Origin: Pocillopora verrucosa
Taxonomy: Eukaryota > Cnidaria > Anthozoa > Scleractinia > Pocilloporidae
Assembly (NCBI RefSeq): GCF_036669915.1
Contig: NC_089325.1
Coordinates: 10,154,231-10,218,230, forward strand
DNA: 64,000 bases
Direction: 5' to 3'
Position 1 is the stretch's first letter. The number at the start of each line of letters is the position of its first letter. A model generated the notes under the pieces. The model was not told the origin of the DNA. It searched no databases and saw nothing but the letters and a program-made list of their open reading frames with translations. Made by a program: the position numbers and the translations under genes. Positions 58,340-64,000 of this stretch are shown one piece after another.

Positions 58340-58371
58340 CTGATGAAGGCACTAGACAGGAGTGTCGAAAC
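58340..58371 (+). ncRNA. Hammerhead-like ribozyme core, second tandem unit
   Basis: CTGATGA at 58340-58346, hairpin GGCACT/AGTGTC, GAAAC at 58367-58371. Core letters are intact. Confidence 0.5.
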
Positions 58372-58554
58372 GTTGGGTCTATGAATTGTAATTTCTTCGG
58401 TTACATTCATTAAATCTATTAACTCCGCCCGCGCTCCTTTGAATCGTGACGATGGCGGTTTGCTTCCTGACGCCTATTTACACCTCGTCAGAAAAAAGGC
58501 CGCTTGTTAGTGATTATTATATAAGGACCTCTTGTTGTAACGTTTAGGTCATCC

Positions 58555-58586
58555 CTGATGAAGGCACTAGACAGGAGTGTCGAAAC
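58555..58586 (+). ncRNA. Hammerhead-like ribozyme core, third tandem unit
   Basis: CTGATGA at 58555-58561, the same six-pair hairpin, GAAAC at 58582-58586. It is exactly 215 bp after the previous core. Confidence 0.5.
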
Positions 58587-58700
58587 GTTGGGTCTATGAA
58601 TTGTAATTTCTTCGGTTACATTCATTAAATCTGTAAACCAGAGTAGCATCAAACCATGTCTGATTGTCCACCTGGTTGCCTTGTGAACTTTCATATATTT

Positions 58701-58714
58701 TAAACACAAGAGAG
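58701..58714. repeat. Target-site duplication, right copy (14 bp)
   Basis: Exact repeat of 57033-57046. The duplicated host sequence resumes here (gtttaaaacctcaaaaattg). Confidence 0.9.
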
Positions 58715-59334
58715 TTTAAAACCTCAAAAATTGCAAAAAAGGTTTGTCATTTGAGGTCGACCAATACAAATTCTCAACCTAGAATAAAAAATACTGCATT
58801 TCCACTCCAAAAGTGTTGTCATCGTAAACAACTTCGAATATATTCGTTTCGATGTTCAAATATTTGCATAATGTTGTGGGATTCACATCGAAGTAGGAGC
58901 CGATCGAGGAGAACAGATTGACGCAACGGAAACATAATAACATTTTTCTCAAGAGAATAGATTAATTGCCTCATTCAGTGTCCTGATAATAAAAGGACGA
59001 ACTTTTAAAACAGGCAAACTACCAAAAAATCTGTGTGCAAAAATAGTTTGGAAAACCTACCCGTTGGGCAAACATGAATTGGACTGATCAACGTGAGAGT
59101 TAAGACTGAGAAACTTCTTGTTGCTTTCCGTGTGCGCTTTTCTGGATAAATTTGCCTGACGAGGTTCCTTATTTATCCTTCTGATAGATTACAAATTGAA
59201 AAATTAGAAATTCTAACATCAGCTTAAGCTCAGGGCTTTCGTCTTGGCTCATGTTCAAAGGTCGCTATAGTTGATTTACGTCGCTAGCTTAGATCACGTT
59301 CTAATTGTCTTGAGTCAAATGATTCAAGTGATTT

Positions 59335-60720
59335 TCAACAAGAATACAGAAAATGAAAACGAAACAGGTCTTTTCCCCACAAGCAAACAATTTCTCTAAA
59401 CTTTGGCCTTTTCCTGTTAATTATGGCTAAATTTTTTCGAATAATATATGCAAATTCTGCAAACATAATATATGAGAATCCGTGGACGGTGAAAAAGTTT
59501 AAAAATCTAAAGCCGTTCAATACAAATACTTAACATAGAATGGGAATACTGCATAGCCTCGATCACGTTCTATTTTTGTCTTGGGTCAAACGACAAATAA
59601 CAAAGAAAAAAACCCCGCATTCCTTGGTTCGGAGCTATTGTCAATGAGAATACAGAAAATGAAAACGAAACAGGTCTTTTCCCCACAAGCAAACAATTTC
59701 TCTAAACTTTGGCCTTTTCCTGTTAATTATGGTGTGCGCTTTTCTGGATAAATTTGCCTGACGAGGTTCCTTATTTCTTCTTCTGATAGATTACAAATTG
59801 AAAAATTAGAAATTCTAACATCAGCTTAAGCTCAGGGCTTTCGTCTTGGCTCACGTTCAAAGGTCGCTATAGTTGATTTACGTCGCTAGCTTAGATCACG
59901 TTCTAATTGTCTTGAGTCAAATGATTCAAGTGATTTTCAACAAGAATACAGAAAATGAAAACGAAACAGGTCTTTTCCCCACAAGCAAACAATTTCTCTA
60001 AACTTTGGCCTTTTCCTGTTAATTATGGCTAAATTTTTTCGAATAATATATGCAAATTCTGCAAACATAATATATGAGAATCCGTGGACGGTGAAAAAGT
60101 TTAAAAATCTGAAGCCGTTCAATACAAATACTTAACATAGAATGGGAATACTGCATAGCCTCGATCACGTTCTATTTTTGTCTTGGGTCAAACGACAAAT
60201 AACAAAGAAAAAAATCCCCGCATTCCTTGGTTCGGAGCTATTGTCAATGAGAATACAGAAAATGAAAACGAAACAGGTCTTTTTAGCATAACAGACGATT
60301 TCTCCAAACTTTGGCCTTTTCCTGTTAATGTTGGCTGAATTTTTTCGAATAGTATACGCAAATTCTGCAAACATAATATATGAGAATCCGTGGACGATGA
60401 AAAAGTTTAAAAATTTAAAGCCGTTCAATACAAATACTTAACATAGAATGGGAATACTGCATAGCCTCGATCACGTTCTATTTTTGTCTTGGGTCAAACG
60501 ACAAATAACAAAGAAAAAAATCCCCGCAATCCTTGTTTCGGAGCTATTGTCAATGAGAATACAGAAAATGAAAACGAAACAGGTTTTTTTAGCATAAGCA
60601 AACGATTTCTCCAAACTTTGGCCTTTTCCTGTTAATGATGGCTGAATTTTTTCGAATAGTATATGCAAATTATGCAAACATAAACTATGAGAATAACGTA
60701 AAAAAATTTCAAAATTTATC
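59335..60720. repeat. Tandem array of five units of about 300 bp
   Basis: The word gaatacagaaaatgaaaacg recurs at about 59342, 59650, 59944, 60251 and 60556, giving a period of 294-308 bp. The second unit carries an insertion of sequence matching about 59140-59330 (gtgcgcttttctggataaat onward). 59335-59520 and 59937-60122 differ by about one base. Minus-strand open frames in the units are copies of one another without domain content. Confidence 0.85.
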
Positions 60721-62031
60721 TTAAGTCATAACCTATTTGTATCAAGCTCTTCTTTTCCCCGAAAGTCTAGAAGTTAAAGTTTCCCAACTTTGGTAACTTC
60801 GTACGGTGTCTCGGGTTGCTATTTTGTGTATTGGGTAAACATCCTTTTGTCTTTTCATAAACTTGTAGTTTACATGTTATGATTTTTTATTTAATTCATC
60901 ATTTTGACCTACTGAGAAACAGCACTTTTTATCTCTTCGGCTGAGGTAATTAATTCGGAATACTGAAAACGATGTGACCTTAGGAGCTTCTCTATCTATC
61001 TCAGTGGTGTGTTTTTCAGAAGATCCTGTGAAGTTGGAGATATTAGCACCTTTTTAAAGTAGACAAGTACCTGTAGTTCCTTATCCAATGATTCAGGCTC
61101 GAAACTGTTCGGTGAGGCTCATTGCTTCGTTGTAACATACCCTGACTAACCGAACAAGCCGTCTTCCTCATCAGTTAGCGCTAGCATCCTTTTATCATAA
61201 TGAAAATTTTGTCCATAGAAAAAAATACTGATTGAACTTCACTGGTTGGCTTTGAAATTTATATATTAGCCAAAATATCTTCTTAACAAGCGAGTATAAA
61301 TTGAGATGCGAACACTCCACGGTTAGCGTGGGGTAATGAAATAACCCATTTGGGTTGCAAGAAAGGAAACGCAGGAAAACCAAGCTGTAAAAGGGAGACC
61401 AGAACACTCTCCCGAGTGGCCTTCTGGGCCGGTACACTGCTATGGAGTATTCAGTTACCTAGGCCAAGTGCCTCCGTGCTTTCGGCTCAGCTAAACCTTG
61501 ATTCCTCTGAAAGTCTTAGCGTAACCAGGAGATTTTTGTTTCCGCCCTCTTCATACGAGACTTCGAGAAAATAAAGAGAAAAGATTGGCAGCCTGAGGAA
61601 TGGATTTCCGTTTACTTTTTCTCCAATGGCTTGTAATGTTAGGCTACACAGTCTATCAGTCAGTCTACTAATCAGTCTGCCGGTCACTCAATTCACGCAA
61701 TCTATTAGTCAGTCTGTTGTCGGTCAGTTTGTTTGTTCAAGAACAGAGAACAAATCATCTGGCCAGCTAGTCTATCTTGTAAGCTGGAGAGCATGAGAAG
61801 ATAAAACACAACGTCCCAGTCCCCTTCGTGCTTCGATGAGGCTATGTAGAAACTAGAAAAAAACTGTAATACTTCAATATTGTTCGACGCGCGGGCAATA
61901 TTTGACGGAAACTCTACGCCCTAAGTAAAATTGAAATCATGCGTGCGTTGTATTTAAATATAGGTAAAGACATATCACTATCGAGAGATTGATCAAATCG
62001 ACTTTATTCAGATCATTTATCCTAATGCTGT
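60721..62031. other. Intergenic, 3' flank of membrane gene member 4
   Basis: 60721-61550 holds nothing recognised. About 61560-61830 resembles 51590-51770, interrupted by a degenerate cagtc-type microsatellite (about 61650-61740). 61817-61922 matches 50050-50170, the truncated paralog's flank. Confidence 0.4.
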
Positions 62032-62835
62032 TCAAAAAATACCCTTGTCATCGATGAATAGCTTCGTCCAGAAGAAACTCATTAATTTGAATCGAAAACT
62101 GGTGACGCCAAAGTTTTCTAACAATTTATTCACCACATGAAAATCCGTCGAGTTTGCTGAACTCATCGCTGCAGGAAATTTTTGAACGTTGAAAGTTATT
62201 GCAATGAGCGCGATGGTGAAATGAATGAAACTTGCGAGAAAAATCACAAAGACAGTCAACTTCGATAATAAAAACACATAGAGGGGATATCGGTGCTTTA
62301 AAGTACTCAGCTGTGTATAATTAAGCATAGCTGCAGCTAAAACTGCCAGTGTATATTTTAGAGCAAACCCGATTAGGATCGCCATGGTAAGGAAAGTTTT
62401 GGGAGATGTTAGTAAAAGCATAACATCTCTGGATACCGCAATCACGAGAAGAAGAACCAATGTGAAAAATGAGGGAACACATTTCAACCGATGGAAGATT
62501 GCCTTAAGGCCGAGGAATCCTGGTATTCGTGGTAATAAGACGATGACAACGACGATAAGAATGGTTTGAGTAGTGAGCCAAACGACTTCAAGTTCTTCTG
62601 AATACAGGAAAGCTGCATTTCTTTCACAAAGGAACGTTGAGGACTTGTCTCTGAAACACTTAATGCCACGAACAAAGTATAAACAATTCCCGATCACTTG
62701 CCAACATAGCAACAGACTGTAGCATACTGACAGGATTTTTTCCCAAGGCAGCCTTATCTTAATCTTCGCCTCTCCAAACCTCGGTTCGGGATATGTGCAC
62801 ACTTTCAACAGTGGCTGGGTTTCCTCCTCAGGCAT
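62032..62835 (-). CDS. Multi-pass membrane protein, unnamed family (member 4)
   Basis: I chose the ATG at 62833-62835 (MPEEETQPLLKVCTYPEP), giving 267 residues. This matches the 269 and 271 residues of the paralogs; the frame is open 49 codons further up, to 62982. Five hydrophobic segments are visible. The loop after TM1 reads VRGIKCFRDKSSTFLCERNA, where the paralogs have RC..CY, so one Cys has become Gly. The motifs AMLNYTQLSTLK and RFKLMSFFWTKLFIDDK are kept. It is closer to the truncated copy at 50168 than to the 45935/55983 pair, which defines two subfamilies. The function is unknown. Confidence 0.72.
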   Translation of the reverse strand: MPEEETQPLLKVCTYPEPRFGEAKIKIRLPWEKILSVCYSLLLCWQVIGNCLYFVRGIKCFRDKSSTFLCERNAAFLYSEELEVVWLTTQTILIVVVIVLLPRIPGFLGLKAIFHRLKCVPSFFTLVLLLVIAVSRDVMLLLTSPKTFLTMAILIGFALKYTLAVLAAAMLNYTQLSTLKHRYPLYVFLLSKLTVFVIFLASFIHFTIALIAITFNVQKFPAAMSSANSTDFHVVNKLLENFGVTSFRFKLMSFFWTKLFIDDKGIF

Positions 62836-64000
62836 CGTCGTGACCACAAGCACTTTAAAATTACCTTCATACGGAAATAAGATATTTCTTAGTATACTAT
62901 AATTTAGTATTTCAAAATTTGAAAACTCCTTGACAACTGAGGGGAAAGTTAAGGAGAATTTTCTTCTAAAGTACTGATTCATAATTTCTTTATTGCATTG
63001 AACTCAACTGTTTCGTCGATAATTATAAAGTTTAGGGACAGGAAGTTTAATCCAAATGCTTTTAATTTTGTTCAAACATGAAATATCGCTATTAACCTCA
63101 GTGTACGCTTATGTTTTCCATACCAGAATATCAAGTATAGCGTCAAACGAAACAAAAATTTGGAATCCAGTGATTTTACTTTCCACAGTTTCCAAAAATA
63201 TAACACAGACTCCAAACTCACAAAAGTTGAGTGATTTTCAATGGTTATGTGCGAATTCTTTACTCATATAAAGGACGCTATGAAGTTGAAGATCGTAATA
63301 TGAACAAATAGACATGTAGGTCCTTTGCGAATAATTGATCAGTTCAGACACTTTTAAAGCCATCTGCTGAACCTGACGTTTCGTCACAGTTTGCCACGGT
63401 TTCGGTACTTTTAGACTCTACCTTCAAGCAATAAGTAAACTCTAGCATCCTCCTATAAAAATTAGATCTTAAGTCACGGTAGAAATACATAAACATTACA
63501 GTACTGCAGTTCGTTGGGGATTGAAATATATATTTAAGTCATAGCGATCTTGCTGATATCGTTAGAAAGCAGCTGGCAAGCTCTCAGTCCTAATTCTTTT
63601 CCCATACCATCGAGAGAAAATTCAATTTACTTCTTATGATAATCTTATTTACCTTTCTCCAAAAGCTTCCATGGTCAGGTAAGCCAAAAACGGCGAAACG
63701 TCCTCGAAATGCGCGTAATAAAACGCAATGCCCTCTTCTCAGCAGATATACTGAGTCGCTGATCCGCTTGGATGAACAGAACAGTACGACATATTTATTG
63801 TTTTTTTAGAGGGCACGGTAACGAATCTTGCAATCTGATTGGTCCTTTACCCGGTCAGTATTTTCCCATCTCTGCCCACGGGCCACGGTAACGCCTTCGT
63901 GAGTCGTCGAGTACATCCCAACTTTCGTTATCATTTTTCATAAATATACCTCGTTTTCCGGCTGGGCAGTGTTTTTAAGCAAACACGTCGGTCACTACCT
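62836..64000. other. Upstream flank of membrane gene member 4
   Basis: Homologous to 50621 to about 51540 as far as 63790, with small indels. It includes a shared ataaaggacgctatgaagtt block and agccaaaaacggcgaaacgt. The last 200 bp (63800-64000) is not matched in the window and contains no recognised exon. Confidence 0.45.

Larger units (their letters stand above)
57989..58633 (+). repeat. Three 215-bp tandem units of the Penelope element
   Basis: Units start with ttaactccgccc at 57989, 58204 and 58419, with exact 215-bp spacing. The last codons of the endonuclease frame lie inside the unit, so the end of the coding sequence is repeated twice as a dead copy. Each unit has one hammerhead-like core. 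The first is mutated (CTGAGGA and CAAAC at 58125-58155). Confidence 0.92.
57047..58700 (+). mobile_element. Penelope-like element, internally deleted, with inverted and tandem terminal units
   Basis: 1654 bp between 14-bp target duplications. The left end (57047 to about 57212) is the reverse complement of the right terminal sequence (about 58490-58663). A reverse-transcriptase fragment (about 57222-57500) reads ELISFDVVSLFTKIPVDLAV and TYYQQVF. After a deletion of the catalytic core a second frame (57490-58080) carries the linker and a GIY-YIG-like end (YSIPCNDCDIEYFGQTKRQF, LSEHTCLTNH, RDDGGLLPDAYLH). Three 215-bp units follow, starting at 57989, 58204 and 58419. Arrangements with terminal units in tandem and inverted order are known for Penelope elements. 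It is not autonomous. Confidence 0.88.
53027..59300. repeat. Segmental duplication, copy 2
   Basis: This copies 43025 to about 47600, offset by about 10.0 kb. It includes three coding exons, UTR intron and poly(A) site of the mosaic gene and the membrane gene, with a 1.65-kb Penelope element inserted (57047-58700). The last part (58715-59300) matches the unit of the 789-bp tandem repeat but is more diverged. Confidence 0.9.

Noticed and set aside
59335..60677. Several similar 60-87-codon minus-strand frames
   Set aside because: They are the same tandem unit repeated. There is no start-site logic and no domain, and the frames differ between units through indels.

Overview
The window is intron-rich animal DNA. 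It is most likely from an anthozoan cnidarian, probably a stony coral. This rests on AT-rich sequence, GT-AG introns, single-exon rhodopsin-type GPCRs, secreted mosaic proteins (PLAT, calcium-binding EGF, discoidin, sushi, HYR, ephrin-receptor-like, Ig), Penelope-like retroelements and small inverted-repeat elements of a kind I associate with coral genomes. The species cannot be named from the sequence. No tRNA, rRNA or CRISPR array was seen.

Layout. 1-6844 (+): the last two visible exons of an ankyrin-repeat/SOCS-box protein. About 10.1-10.7 kb (+): an unrecognised open frame. 12.5-13.5 kb (-) and 24.8-25.8 kb (-): two paralogous class A GPCRs. 15.7-20.6 kb (+): a complete nine-exon secreted protein, signal peptide-PLAT-3xEGF-F5/8C. 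26.7-27.7 kb: two divergently oriented pieces of a carboxylesterase-like gene, apparently separated by an inversion. 28.6-45.6 kb (+): a large secreted mosaic gene, signal peptide-PLAT-EGFs-sushi-2xHYR-sushi-like-ephrin-like modules-Ig-ephrin-like-Ig, about 1044 residues over 23 coding exons. Its promoter and signal-peptide exon are present twice.

43-64 kb is a mosaic of local segmental duplications. The 3' end of the mosaic gene and the neighbouring minus-strand multi-pass membrane gene are copied 10 kb downstream (53.0-59.3 kb). A further relic of one Ig exon lies at 49.1 kb. Two other members of the membrane-protein family sit at 50.2 kb (truncated by deletion) and 62.0 kb (intact). The left edge of the copied block abuts the last two exons of a CSC1/OSCA-like channel gene on the minus strand, whose upstream exons are not visible. 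A Penelope-like element with inverted and tandem terminal units interrupts the duplicate and is flanked by a 14-bp target duplication.

The two PLAT genes share intron phases 1-2-0-1 across the signal-peptide/PLAT module and then diverge completely in their C-terminal modules. They look like a local family of secreted recognition or matrix proteins built by exon shuffling (inference). The strongest items for follow-up are this gene pair with its duplicated first exon, the unnamed multi-pass membrane family, the broken channel gene at the duplication junction, and hammerhead-like motifs in the Penelope-derived repeats.
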